This document shows positions 44,047 through 54,870 of a stretch of 64,000 nucleotides of DNA, in pieces. The notes beneath the pieces are model-generated. The model was not told the DNA's origin. It saw nothing but the letters and a program-made list of their open reading frames with translations, and ran no database searches. The DNA is from Phytophthora hibernalis (taxonomy: Eukaryota; Oomycota; Peronosporomycetes; Peronosporales; Peronosporaceae), in assembly GCA_012656075.1 (NCBI GenBank), contig JAAKBF010000035.1, forward strand, positions 372,001-436,000, written 5' to 3'. Each line of letters opens with the position of its first letter. Positions within the stretch are counted from its first letter, which is position 1. The translations under genes and the position numbers were made by a program.

Positions 44047-45960
44047 TTAGGCTCGCTGGACTTCCCCCTCGAGTGTCATGAGACCTGGATCATGCCATTC
44101 CCAGGTAGAGGCCTTGATCATGCTGCTTGCCGCATCTCGAATCATGCCTGGTCGTAGTCTGGTGTACACTGTGAAGCACCAGCTCGACCACCTGCCCATC
44201 AGTCGAATGACTAGGTTACTTTTGCCGGCTGCCAGCAGTCCGACCATCCTTGCTTGTTGTGCCCTGGGCAATTCGTCAATCCACACGGGAATCCGAAGTC
44301 GTTACAGAACAACTCCCAGAATTTGAAGTTTCTGCTGGACCGTCCGTGCCCTCGGTGACTGACGCTCGCTTGAGTTGGACAGTCTTCTTTTCGATCCGCT
44401 GTCTTCGCGCTCCATCTGTGCCGCGTTGAAAGAGTTAGTGTTGATGTGGACGTCACAGTTGGATGTCTGCTCCATGTTCCTGCCGAACGTGTGGGTTGAG
44501 AAGTGTAGTCGATACTGAGCCTGGCTCAATGCACATTGGCGCAGTGCTTCCTGTCCTTCGGTGGTCCGACAGTTCATCTTGTCGATTATCCTGGTGATCC
44601 AGCGACGGTCGCTGTGAATCGAGACGTGACGCCAGGCGTTGTCGATCTCCAATTGGGGTCCCCACACCGTGGTCACTCTTGAGAGTGTAGTGGTGACTGT
44701 GATGTCCAGCTCGGTTGGGTTGCTCTGAGCAACTAGGACACGCTCTCTAAGAGCCATGCTGGAAACGACGATCCCTTGTTGGTCAGTCTGGACTAACCAA
44801 ATGTCGTCCATCAAGCGGTTGCGGTCGAGTAGTCTCATTGGTATACCGGCGAACTCGTTCTGGAAGACCATGTCTTTCCACCAGACCAAATCCTTATGAA
44901 GGAATGTTGACGCCGCGACTCCCGTCCTTCGACTTCTGCGGCATCGGGTTTGCATAGCTATCAAGCGTTGTATGAACGGTTTGGTGATCGGGATTAATGT
45001 GATCACTTGCCGCAAGACCCCACCAGACTGACCAGCTGCTTCATCGAGACAAACGGTTTGCCCAGGACGTCTGCCAGCGCTCTGTGCGTCTTGTCCACCT
45101 TCCTTTGTGGAACTGTGATGAACTCGGCTGGGATGTTCCAGTCGATTCCCACTGCGTGAAATATGCGCGACCAGGTCGTGAACTTGCCTTCGTGCCAGCC
45201 GTCCGAACCGAATACGAGCTTGACGCCGTCTCTGAGACGTTGCTCGGACTTCTGAAGGCGATCGTCGATGTCGACTTCAATGAGGACGATGTCGTCGGCC
45301 CACTGGAATATCCAGAATGGTTCGATGAAACCTTTGACCCTGGATGCGCCGTTGCGTTGATAGTGTCGAACTGCTTTACCGAACACGGCGAAGAAGACCG
45401 GCGATGATGTCCAACCGAACACGGCCATGCCGGAGATAATGCCATGGGAGGATCGAGGTAGTTTTCCCTAAAAGCCGATGCGTGGTGAGCATGTACTGGG
45501 ACATGGTGGAAGGCATCGGCGACGTCCGCGACCATGGCGTAGATGGCGTACCCTGGGTACCGGCGACGCAGGTCGCAAATGCGCAAGGCGATAGATATGA
45601 ACGGATCCCATGTAGCATCCGGTGACGCCGATGAGTCCGTCAGATCGTTGACGGAGACTCCAGTTGGAGCCGACAGATCATGGATGATACGGCCGTCGAC
45701 GTGGATAGGCTTGTCCTTCTTCGGTACTAGGGCAAACTCACTCGAGTGGAAACCCGGGTCGGCCACAAGCACGGCCAGCGACACAATCAGACGGGACCCT
45801 TTGTAGTAGTCCATGAGGAGTTTGTCCGTGACGATCGAAGCACCATTGATGGCACCCATGTAGTTGTCCGGAAGCGGTCGAACACCGAGTCGCTAGTCTG
45901 GGTTGGCCCACGGCGGAACAATGCCATGCTCCGCAATGTTACACAAGAGCGGGAGATCTG
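44047..45960 (-). mobile_element. DIRS-like tyrosine-recombinase retrotransposon (defective)
   Basis: Reverse transcriptase comes first: FALVPKKDKPIHVDGRIIHD, YAIYAMVADVADAFHHVPV, then FQWADDIVLIEVDI, whose WADD replaces YxDD. RNase H follows (HVSIHSDRRWITRIIDKMNC, EGQEALRQCALSQAQYRLHF). Then comes the start of the recombinase region (VWIDELPRAQQARMVGLLAA), immediately followed by its far end (NLVIRLMGRWSSWCFTVYTR) with the Trp and nucleophile Tyr. The intervening catalytic part of about 200 residues is missing, so the recombinase is dead. Several frame breaks occur (near 45860, 45430, 45010 and 44300). The RT-RNaseH-recombinase order without an integrase identifies the DIRS class. Confidence 0.75.
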
Positions 45961-46299
45961 AATAGGTCGGTAAATGAACCCGGTACAGCCACGGTCGGAG
46001 AGCCTTGTTTGGGCCCAAATCAAGAGAGGTCTGACATCGGAAAATATCGAGCGTACCGGCGATGCCCATCTGGGGATCGGCAACAAAGGCGTCAAGAATC
46101 TTGGCGTCGACGAATGGGATCCGGAGCGGTCCTGGGCCTGCCGCGAGAAAGGAAGCATCCAGCGGAAGCGGCACGTGAAGTTGGGCGGCTGTCTCCTGGA
46201 GACGGCGGAAAACGTCCGCGGGGACGTAACGGAGCAGCCCGGCAACGACAGCTGTCCTTGTGACTGTGGTGTCAAATTAGGAGCGGCTATGACGGGCCG

Positions 46300-47318
46300 A
46301 TGTAGTCACGCTCGGTGCTGGCGTCGGCCGTACGACGGGTTGAAAGGTCGGGAGGCTCGGCAACGCTGGCGCGAAGTGCGCCGAGATGATATGGACCACA
46401 GTGGCCAGCTCCTGAAGCACAAGTGACCGAGCTGCAGTCGCGTGGGCAGTGGTGTCGTCTGGACACGGAGGGGTTGGCGAGAACCCCAACGAAATAGCCG
46501 GGCTCTGCGCTGCGGCATACGGCGGGAGGCACGGCCATCGGTCGCAGTGAGCCCCATGATCAATCGTCGGAAGAGTGGAGTCCATGATCCAGTTGCAAAG
46601 TGCGTCTGATGCCTCATTGTGTCCCCGACGCATGTGCCGCAAATAAATGAGGGGCAGTCCCGCCCCGAAGGATCGAATAGCTCCATGGTCGGAGACGCGA
46701 CGAGTTGCAGGCGTGCGATGTCAGCGCTTGATTGATGATCAAATTTGAGTCGCCAAACACGTGGCACTGACTACGCGGGAAGTTGTGGCGGAGCCAGCGG
46801 AGGCACGCCAAAAGACCCTGGGCCTCCATCGCATTATTGGTCTGAACAACAGAGAACGTGCGTGCCTCCCACTGGAGAAGACGATGCGAAGTAGACCAGA
46901 CGAACCAGGCATAGGAACTGCGACCGGGATCAGCGCGATATCCACCGTCGAAGGAAGCGATAACGCACGACTCAGCAAAAATGAAAGCGCGGGCGCCAGG
47001 CGCCGATGGAGCCGCTGTGCTCCTTGTCGACATGGTCGAAGCCCGATGGCTCGTGCCAGGCATGGTGTCAGCTGCTGACGTGGCGCCAGGCGCCGATGGA
47101 GCCGCTGTGCCCCTTGACGACATGGTTGAAGCCCGATGGCCCGTGCCAGTCCCAGCGTCAGCTGCTGACGTGGCGCCTGGTGCTGATGGAGCCGCTGTGC
47201 TCCTTGTTGACATGATCGAAGCCCGATTGCTCGTGCCAGACACGGCGTCAGCTGCTGACGTGGCGTCAGGCGCCGATGGAGCCGCTGTGTTCCTAGTCCT
47301 CCCGCGTTGTTCGATCAT
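46300..47318 (-). mobile_element. RNase H domain of a second retroelement with repeat-rich N-terminus
   Basis: The frame begins with four 30-residue repeats (TAAPSAPGATSAADAGTGTG and related) and then reads an RNase HI-type domain: ASFDGGYRADPGRSSYAWFV (first Asp), NNAMEAQGLLACLRWL (Glu), CHVFGDSNLIINQAL (Asp) and, after a frame change near 46640, HMRRGHNEASDALCNWIMD (last Asp). All four catalytic acids are visible. This RVT_3-type domain is typical of LINE-like elements and differs from the RNase H of the DIRS-like element to its left. A helical, gag-like stretch upstream on the same strand (AWCNLYQAVLGELFNDVLTG, 48047-47900) may belong with it, but no reverse transcriptase was found nearby. 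Confidence 0.6.
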
Positions 47319-47490
47319 TCTACCAACCCTTCGTCAGCAACTAAGGCCGTTCCTGGCACGGGCCATTGGGCTACGACCCTGTCGCCATGGGGCACAGTAG
47401 TTCCATAGACGCCTGGCGCCACGTCAGCAACTGACGCCGTGTCTGGAACGAGCCATCGGGCTTCGACCATGTCGACAAGCAAATGCAAGG
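46985..47490. repeat. 90-bp minisatellite that reverses orientation
   Basis: About three and a half units of 90 bp lie head to tail from 46985 to 47300, each containing GGCGCCAGGCGCCGATGGAG and GACATGGTCGAAGCCCGATG or variants. From about 47335 to 47490 two further units occur in the opposite orientation (CATCGGGCTTCGACCATGTC at 47455). The turning point is near 47300-47335. On the minus strand the first block is in frame with the RNase H domain. Confidence 0.8.
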
Positions 47491-48150
47491 TGCAAATTAT
47501 CACTGGATAACGTGGAACTGCGGACATGGCCTCCCCCGCGACTTCAGCTGGACTGCGGGTGGTTCCTCTTGAGCGCCCCGTGTCGCGAGGTGACCCACTG
47601 CAGGACGGCAGGCGGCAATTGCTGCAGAACGTGAGTCTGGCGACACGTAGGAAAGGAGCAGTCGGACGCCGCCTGGAAGCGAATGCACACTTGGGTGCCG
47701 TTGATGACTGGGATCTGGGCCCGGGTGTCCGGCGGTATGACCGTTGTCTCGGGGCGGCGGCCTCAAGACTGAGGGGACGCACGTGAACCGCACGGCGGTG
47801 GCGCGTCTGTTGCTCTCGGCGAGGCTTGATGGTAGCATCGTCGAAGACGCTGCGCATCACGACATCGGTGAGGACACGGGAGATATAGACCTGGTACTCG
47901 CGGGAGTCTACTAAGAATGCGCAGCGCCTGTGCGTTGCGATCGCGGCTGTGTTCGCCGGTCAACACGTCGTTGAACAGTTCGCCAAGCACGGCTTGGTAG
48001 AGGTTGCACCACGCGTGCACGACCTGTGGCGGAGCCCGCTGGGGCACGTTATGGATAGCGTCGCCGTGAACTCAAGGTGTTGTCTCAATCACGTCATCGT
48101 CGGCTCTAGAGGCTCCTGCCGGCTCGACTGCAGGCGGTACCGATGCTTCG
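47491..48150. other. Transposon-derived stretch, poorly resolved
   Basis: On the minus strand two frames joined near 47880 give AWCNLYQAVLGELFNDVLTG, LRIL and then VMRSVFDDATIKPRREQQTR, a charged helical protein that could be part of the RNase H element's first ORF. The plus strand shows no better alternative. Boundaries cannot be set. Confidence 0.35.
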
Positions 48151-49388
48151 ATGGCTCCTGCCAGTCGTGCACGTGGGTGTCTTGCTGTCGCTCAATCGGT
48201 GCTTCGGCTTCCGCACACCCAAGTGACGGCAACGCTGCCGACGGTTCCTGGCACGGACCCCAACACCTTCGCACTGGTCGTGCCTTCTGCTCCCGACACA
48301 GCTTCTCAGCGGCTTGCCTTGATGGCTGGTCCATCTTTGACACCGGGCCTCACAGCACCGGGTGCCCAGGAAGCTTGGTGTCAAATGCACAACTGCCGCC
48401 TGACTCCGCCCGTTGCAAAGTGTGTCGAGTCTCCGTGCTCGGTGGCTGGGATTCAAGCCATGGCGGATTGGACAAATCCGGTCCACCCGTGGCAGCGAGT
48501 GCGTCAGCTATTACCTGACACTCGTTGCTGCTTCGGTCTCGATCAGCATCCTCCCGGCACGAAGATTTCTACTCGCACTACCAGGTTGGCTCTCACCATC
48601 AAGATGCGGCGCCAATTTCGAGGCACTTGTACCGACAAGACCGAAAAGGCAGGCCTCGGTCTAGCTTTGTCGGAACGGCGTCACTGGGTCCACGTCGCCG
48701 CGGTCGAGGCCTTCCTTCAGACTCTGGCTAAGAGGCTTGGTGGTGACGATCTTTTGGTCGTCGCTCTTCGGGAGGCTTGGGCCGAGTTCAAAAGGATCTC
48801 AACATTCGGGCCGACCGTCTGCGTCAGCAGATAGTGTGTCTTTGCTGAGAGTGGTGCATTGAACGGCCCGGCCGAGTTCTTGCTGGATCCTTCTTGTCTC
48901 ATGTACCCGTGTCAGTGCTTGAATGGTCTCCTACCTCCGAGGATTGGTGTGGTGAACTCGCGACTGTGGACGCTCGCCAGCTCTGGCGTAACTGTTGGGT
49001 GGATGCGCCTTCGATTCATCCCTTCAACACCACCTTCGCTCCGTGCAACCCGCCGGTGCCGTTGTTCGTGCCTCGCGGCATGACCCAAGCGGAAGTGGTG
49101 TCTGGCCTCATGGTATATCAGTTCCTGCCGCTGGATTTGGTCATTGCCCCATGGGTCACGCCGGTCTCGCCCGAGATTCCTCAAGGTTCTACATCTCAAG
49201 GGGAGGAAGATGAGGACATGGCCGAGGATCCGTCGGTTCCTGCGCCTCCCCCAGCAGCTGCTGCTGCCGACGTGTCCACCTCCGGCCAAGCGTCTAACCT
49301 GGCGGTCTTGGCCAACATTGCTGCAACCGCGGAAATATATCCTTCCGTCGAGTGTTTTTCTTCTTCTTTTCTTCGTCAAGCTCTCTAG
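48151..49388 (+). mobile_element. Gag-like ORF of an unclassified retroelement
   Basis: Several overlapping plus frames join into one protein-like path. A Pro/Thr/Ala-rich start leads to a possible CxxC-type segment (CQMHNCRL, 48385). A helical stretch RRHWVHVAAVEAFLQTLAKR then VALREAWAEFK and DLNIRADRLRQQIV follows, and then WSPTSEDWCGELATVDARQL, FVPRGMTQAEVVSGLMVYQF and an acidic/Pro-rich tail (SQGEEDEDMAEDPSVPAPPP) ending at 49388. Composition and architecture are gag-like, but no family is certain and no pol follows on this strand. It is cut short by the start of the Gypsy element on the other strand. Confidence 0.45.
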
Positions 49389-49717
49389 CTGCATTTGCAC
49401 CGTCCGAAACTCGTAGTCCTTCATAGTGACAGTTCGTAAGTTCAAGTGATCTCCATTAATTTAAATCCACTTTTAATCGTTCACGTCACATGTAAATATA
49501 CAAATCCAATGCAGTAGTAGTTTAGTCTGCCCCTCCGGATCGCATTGGCACCGCAGACAGTTCACTCGTCACGTCGACACGGTGCCGAGCGTCCTCAGAG
49601 GCCAGATCGCTCGCAATTGTCGGTGACACCCAATTTGATACAGTATGAATCTTCGTCTGTCACTACGGATTGTATCAACCACACAGGGAGTCAATACTCG
49701 GTTATCCCACAAACAAA

Positions 49718-51414
49718 CTAGTCCTCGTCAGCGACTTGGGCCATTTGCAACCGTCGCTCGCTCCCCGAGCTCGCAGGTAGTCGTCCGATGGACAAATTTG
49801 CAGCGGGTTCCCCGGTGGGCTCATAATATCCGACACATTTCACTTTGAACTATCGGACGGCTCGTCTCGTGCTTGTTGACAGCGGGGGCCGGTCGTCCAG
49901 GATGGCCCCCACCTCGTACTCGCCTACCTACCGGTCTGGTTCTCAACTCTCTTCAGGCAGCAATTCTTCGTTAAATCCAATCTCGCACCCTCGGTCACTT
50001 CAGATGATAGCCAGACCCTCGGTCGATCTACAAACTCGTTCACTGCTTTGAGTCGGGACACGTGCATCACTAGGTAAACCTGAACCCGCTCTTGCCGGGT
50101 AAATCTAACTCGTACGCGGATTATTCCACCCGGTCTTGACTCTGAATGGTCCATGCCACCGATGAGCTAGCTTTTGTTGCAGGCCTGACTTGACTCGCTC
50201 CATGTGCATCCATACATTACTCCCAGGTTGAAACAGAGACCTCGGTGCTCCATCTAGGCACCTCCTGTTGTCCCTGTTCCCGTCGGCGACCCATCCAAGT
50301 GGGCGGCGTTCAGTGTTTCCGTCCCGGACTCGTCCGAGGATTCGGTGACACTTGTTCTCGGTACTATCCTCGGCGACTCGCCTGTCATTCTTTGTTCTCC
50401 AACAATCGGTACTGATGCCTTCTCGTGTCGACTTAACGAATCGATGGGCTCCTTCACTCTCCGACCCTTTTGACGCTCTGGTATTCCACCGCCCTCTTCC
50501 ATGTAATTTCTTGCTGTCGGTCACCTCTCGGCGCCTCACCAGGGCGTCAGTCTGCCCTCCGAAGCATCGTCTGAGTGACGAGGCCATCGCCCGCAGCGTG
50601 GACGGGCGTCCCACCCATGAACGAGGTAAAACGGAGTGCCTTTCCTAGTTCTGTCCTGAGATTTTAGATGGCGAAAATCAGGCGCTCCGCGATCTCATCC
50701 CAATCTTTCTGCCACGGGTCTTCAGTGAATACTCGAATTGACTGCATGACGGCCTTCAGTGACCGCTCTTGTTGCCCGTTCGCTTGAGGTCGATAGCTCA
50801 ATGTCGCCCTCGACCTGGATTGCATGATTTCCACAAAGCCCTGAAAAACTTCGCTCATGAATCGTGGGTCTTGGCCGTGTCGGATCAGCGTAGGCGCTCC
50901 GAACCTTCAGTAAACACATTCCTCAAATCTTGCGCCACCTTCAGAGCAGTAGTGTCTGATATAGCCTTACCCAGGACAAACCCAGTGAACGAACACTGGA
51001 ACAGTAGCAACGCAGTGTTGCCTCGCCGATGCTTCGGTAGTGGTATGACGAAATCCATTGACACCAGATGGAACGGTCTTTCCGCAAGACATTCTCTGGG
51101 GAGAAATCTCGGAGCTGGGATCGGCTTTTGCTCGATCTGCAGTCCGGGCAGGACCCCACAGGCCGCTCTACGCCCGCATATTGTCCGATCCAATAATAGT
51201 CCATTTTGGCTCGATTGTAAGTTCGACCGATACGTAGTTGGCTACTTTCCAAATAGTCGTGACAGCTCTGCAGCACTTCTGGAACCATCGTTGAGGGAAC
51301 TACTAGACGCATCGTCGTCTCCTCTTGGTTGTCGTCTCCTCTCCGACGGTTCGTTCCGACGATGTATAGCACGCCATCCTCGCTTAGAACGAACTTGTCC
51401 GTCATCATCCACAC
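49718..51414 (-). CDS. Gypsy integrase with chromodomain
   Basis: The zinc-binding region (VLQSCHDYLESSQLRIGRTY, YYWIGQY, SCPDCRSSK) is followed by core catalytic pieces RPFHLVSMDFVIPLPKHRRG, PTLIRHGQDPRFMSEVFQGF and SYRPQANGQQERSLKAVMQS. Next are the C-terminal SNVWMHMERVKSGLQQKLAH then RWHGPFRV, VMHVSRLKAVNEF, and a chromodomain-like EYEVGAILDDRPP with FKVKCVGYYEPTGEPAANLS ending at 49718. An in-frame TAG at 49850-49852 interrupts the chromodomain where a Glu codon is expected. The integrase inserts element DNA; the chromodomain usually steers insertion toward marked chromatin. Confidence 0.8.
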
Positions 51415-51681
51415 ATCTCTGGCCGCACTGTAACTTCGGTCGGCTTCCTCGCCTCGGAGGTCGGCCTTCTAGTTCGACCACCTTAGCTCTTCATCTTGAG
51501 CGACGGAGATCCTTCGCCGGCGCTCTTCTTTATAACCACTAGGTCGACGTCCTCACCGTTCAGCGCGCGGCCGCTCGCGTCAGGATCCGGTTGCTCGACT
51601 TCTGGCTCGTTATGGCCCTCTGTGGCCGTACCACTCGCTTCGTCTCGTCGTGTGGCCACGTCTAGGCCTAGGATCGAGGTC

Positions 51682-52774
51682 TCATCTGCAAACCGGAATC
51701 ATTTCGTTCTCGATCTTGCTTATCGTCTGGTCGTTACAGTTAGGTAAGATGGTACGTCTATCACGAAGTCGAAAAACAATTTTTGCGAGGGTTCCGCGGG
51801 TCACTTCAGCTCGACTGCAGCTGACTGCTGGTTTCTCTGCGCCACTGGCGCTTACCGAGGCGTATGCTGCGGCTGCTTCAGAGGGTTCATAAATGTCATC
51901 TCCAATTTGATTGAGTTCGACTAATTCCGATTTCCTGGTCTCGGTCGATACCACACTGGATTCCTTACTCCTGAGAGCCTCGCTCGCCAGCAAGTCTGCC
52001 GCGGCATTGAATTCTCGAACCACATGCAAGTATTTCACTGACCGAAGCTTGGCTAAGAGCGTTCGGTGGTATTGATAATGAGCCATCCGATATTCCTTCC
52101 CGCAGGCCATCACCCCTAGGGACTGCTGGATTGTGAGTCTCTAGTCCCCCACGATGACTAAATCCTCGGCTCCCGTGTTCGAGCGCAGCTGAGACGCCGT
52201 TGTTCCTGCCGGCATACTCAGCGAGGTTGACCGTGGTGGTCTCGAGATAAGCACTCGCAGCCGTCACTACGTTATATACGAGCAACTGATGTAGCCTTCG
52301 TTCTTCTCGGTCTTGGCTGAACCTTCGAATGACACGACAAAACCGCCATGAGACCTCGGTAGACATCCATACAGCAAGTGAGGGTCCATCCGAGCTGTCG
52401 GTGACCCTTTGTAGGTGGCGCCACACGGTCTAGCGAGTCTTCCAGTTCAACGAAGCTTGTCATGCCTGTCTGTAGTAGCTGGTTGAACGTGCAATCGCGT
52501 TCCCCACTAGGTTGACTTTCAGGTGCCACGGAGACAACATCTCCGCGAAGTCGGTAGCCCTACCGAGCAATGTCTTCGACTTATGCACCCGCTCTAATGT
52601 CGAGAACCTGGTATACACGTGTATGATATGACCGACGAGTTGAGTGTAGCACAGTTTCAGCAATAACAGAAGTGATAACACCTCCTTCTTGGCTGGGTGA
52701 TAATCCGTCTCTGCATCCTTCAGGACGCGCCCACGAAATCGCACCGGGTGCAACATGTCGTCGTGGGATTGCAT
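51682..52774 (-). CDS. Gypsy RNase H
   Basis: HPVRFRGRVLKDAETDYHPA then KKEVLSLLLLLKLCYTQLVG and TRFSTLERVHKSKTLLGRAT are the RNase H-proximal region of Ty3/Gypsy pol. Further on KYLHVVREFNAAADLLASEA (52030-51970) is an RNase HI-like end with its final Asp. The intervening part is broken into several frames (52529-52272, 52426-51965). Confidence 0.7.
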
Positions 52775-52941
52775 CAGAGTGGAGCTCAGTGCCCACTAGT
52801 TCGCAATCAACGTGACATGCACCTCCTTCCCTCAGTCGAAGTGCCGAAGGATCGGTGCTTCACGAACCTTCTGTTGTAGCACAGCGAAGCATCGCTGGCC
52901 GCCGAGAGGTTACCAGTCGGCGTGAAGTCTTCGTCCTTCAG

Positions 52942-54129
52942 TTAGGACAAGACGGCTCCATACACAGCGAATTCCTCGATGAATCGCCTATAGTAGTTCA
53001 GTGCACCGAGGAACGACTGCATTCCCTTCTTCGAGGACGGGAACAGCAGCTCGGTTACTTCTTTCAGCATTTTAGGGTCGGCTCGGATGCCTACTGCCGC
53101 GACTTCGTGCGACAGGAAGCCCACCCGCGCTTGAACAAAACTCCTCTTCGTCAAACTAACGCTAATTCGACACTCCTCGGAACCGAAGCAAATATCTTTA
53201 TCAAACGATCGCCGATCGAATACCGGTACCAACGAGGATTCGTCCGGTTACTCGGTGGAGAACATGTCCGCGATAGGGCTGTTTACTTGCTGATTAACAG
53301 CGTCCAATGTGACTGAGGACTCGTGGTCAGCGTCCAACTTAGTCGGAAAGGTCACCGATGGTTGGGGCAGTCGTGAGCAGGCGTCGGTCACCCCTGTTTT
53401 CGCCGCCCCAGCCTTGGCGTCGGCGGCTCGCATCAGCTCTGAGAAGTGCCACGAACCACCCTTAGGATGGACGAATCCCCACAGAGCATTGTCGACCACC
53501 CGCTCATAAATCATAAGAGAATTCTTCTACCCGAATGGCATTCGCAACCATTCGAAGTGTCCCAGCGCACAGTCGAACGCCGAGACATTTCGGGCTCGGA
53601 TTGTCATCATGATAGACCAGAATCCACTGGCAGCGTCGAGCGAACAGAACCAGAGGTAGGCCTCCAGATCGGTCAACAGATCGTCGACGAGTGGCACGGC
53701 ATGTCCCATTGCCGTGATGGCATTCACCAACTTGTAGTCAATGCATAAGCGGATGTTTACGCCGTTCTTCTTAATCACGATGGGTGATGCTAAAGAGCTG
53801 TCCGAGAAGGCCTCCAAACGAGCTTTCAGCAACCCTTTCAAAAACTCAAACAGCTTCCGCAAATGACTCAGCGGCGTTCGCCGAGCTCTCTGGTTGATTG
53901 GCGGGTTACCTTGCACATCGATATCACACACTACACCATAGGGTGGAGGTGGCAATGCATTGCCAATCGAAATCATTATCGCCTCGTGTCGTTTTAGCGC
54001 GTCAACGAGGTCTTGTTGTTGACGAGTGGTGGCGTTCGCATTCGGCCCAGTGTAATCAAACACCGTCTCCGAGGCTTCGGTCAAGTCTGGCAGAAACGCC
54101 AACTCATGGTCGAAGTCTGTCAGCTCCAT
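52942..54129 (-). CDS. Gypsy reverse transcriptase
   Basis: Reads ASPIVIKKNGVNIRLCIDYK, AVPLVDDLLTDLEAYLWFCS then LDAASGFWSIMM (first catalytic Asp) and HFEWLRMPFG, the canonical Gypsy palm. It continues VVDNALWGFVHPKGG (53510-53460), and after more breaks VGFLSHEVAAVGIRADPKML and FLGALNYYRRFIEEFAVYGA (thumb). The YxDD box region is scrambled between 53250 and 53420, so the enzyme is probably inactive as read. Confidence 0.8.
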
Positions 54130-54865
54130 CTCGTTTGCCGGGTGTTCGGACGTGTCGTGATCGCCTCTTCCGTCTTTAACTGCAGGGTTGTCTGATCCAT
54201 CGCAGCAACGAATGCTGCTTCCAACTGGACCTACGGTTTGTCATCAAGGTTTGCACTCAGTTCTTCACCGACCAGTTGACGAGCTGGGCTCTCTCTACGG
54301 TCCTCGGACATTGCAGCGGTTGGATCTTCGTCAGACGAGCTTTCACTGGTAGATCCGTCCGAGGGCTGGAGCACCATCGTCACGGACGGTCGATCCTGGT
54401 CAGTTGACTCCTCCTTGGTGTCACCTGCTCCCGCTGCATAACTGGCGCGCTGGGCTTGCCAGCCGTCGGCAGGCCGTGACAATATCCCTCGACGCGTTGG
54501 GTACACCCGTCTTCCACCACAGGCGGTTGACTCGCCAGTCAACGTTTATACAGTTGACATTCGCGCTTGAACAAAGTCTAGTCTTGACACTCGGCGTACG
54601 CCAGCACCTGCTATTCTTCATACTTAGCTGAGCTGAGTCGAGCGTTTCCCCCTCCTCGCGGAAGGTCACCCGTCTGCACCCACAGTAAGACCGGTTCATG
54701 CTTCGTACAATAAGCAATATTCGTTGACACGTTGGTCAACCGAATAACTGTCGGCTGCCTTCGTCGAAACCTCGTTACGGCGGAGTCGTCGAAGCCATTA
54801 CCCGGCGTCTCTGAGTATCCACTACGTGACCCCACCGAGCAATTCACATTTAGCGCGGCGACCAT
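54130..54865 (-). CDS. Gypsy protease region (weak)
   Basis: Between gag and reverse transcriptase, frames with VNCSVGSRSGYSETPGNGFD, TVIRLTNVSTNIAYCTKHEP and a Ser/Asp-rich acidic linker (GSTSESSSDEDPTAAMSEDR) are seen. Position and length suit the aspartic protease and its linker, but the catalytic D-[ST]-G motif could not be identified with confidence. Confidence 0.4.
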
Positions 54866-54870
54866 GTCGG

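Noticed and set aside
46981..47400. Plus-strand repeat ORF (GADGAAV...VDMVEARW units)
   Set aside because: The minus frame of the same repeat runs on into an RNase H domain with all catalytic residues, so the plus frame is a shadow.
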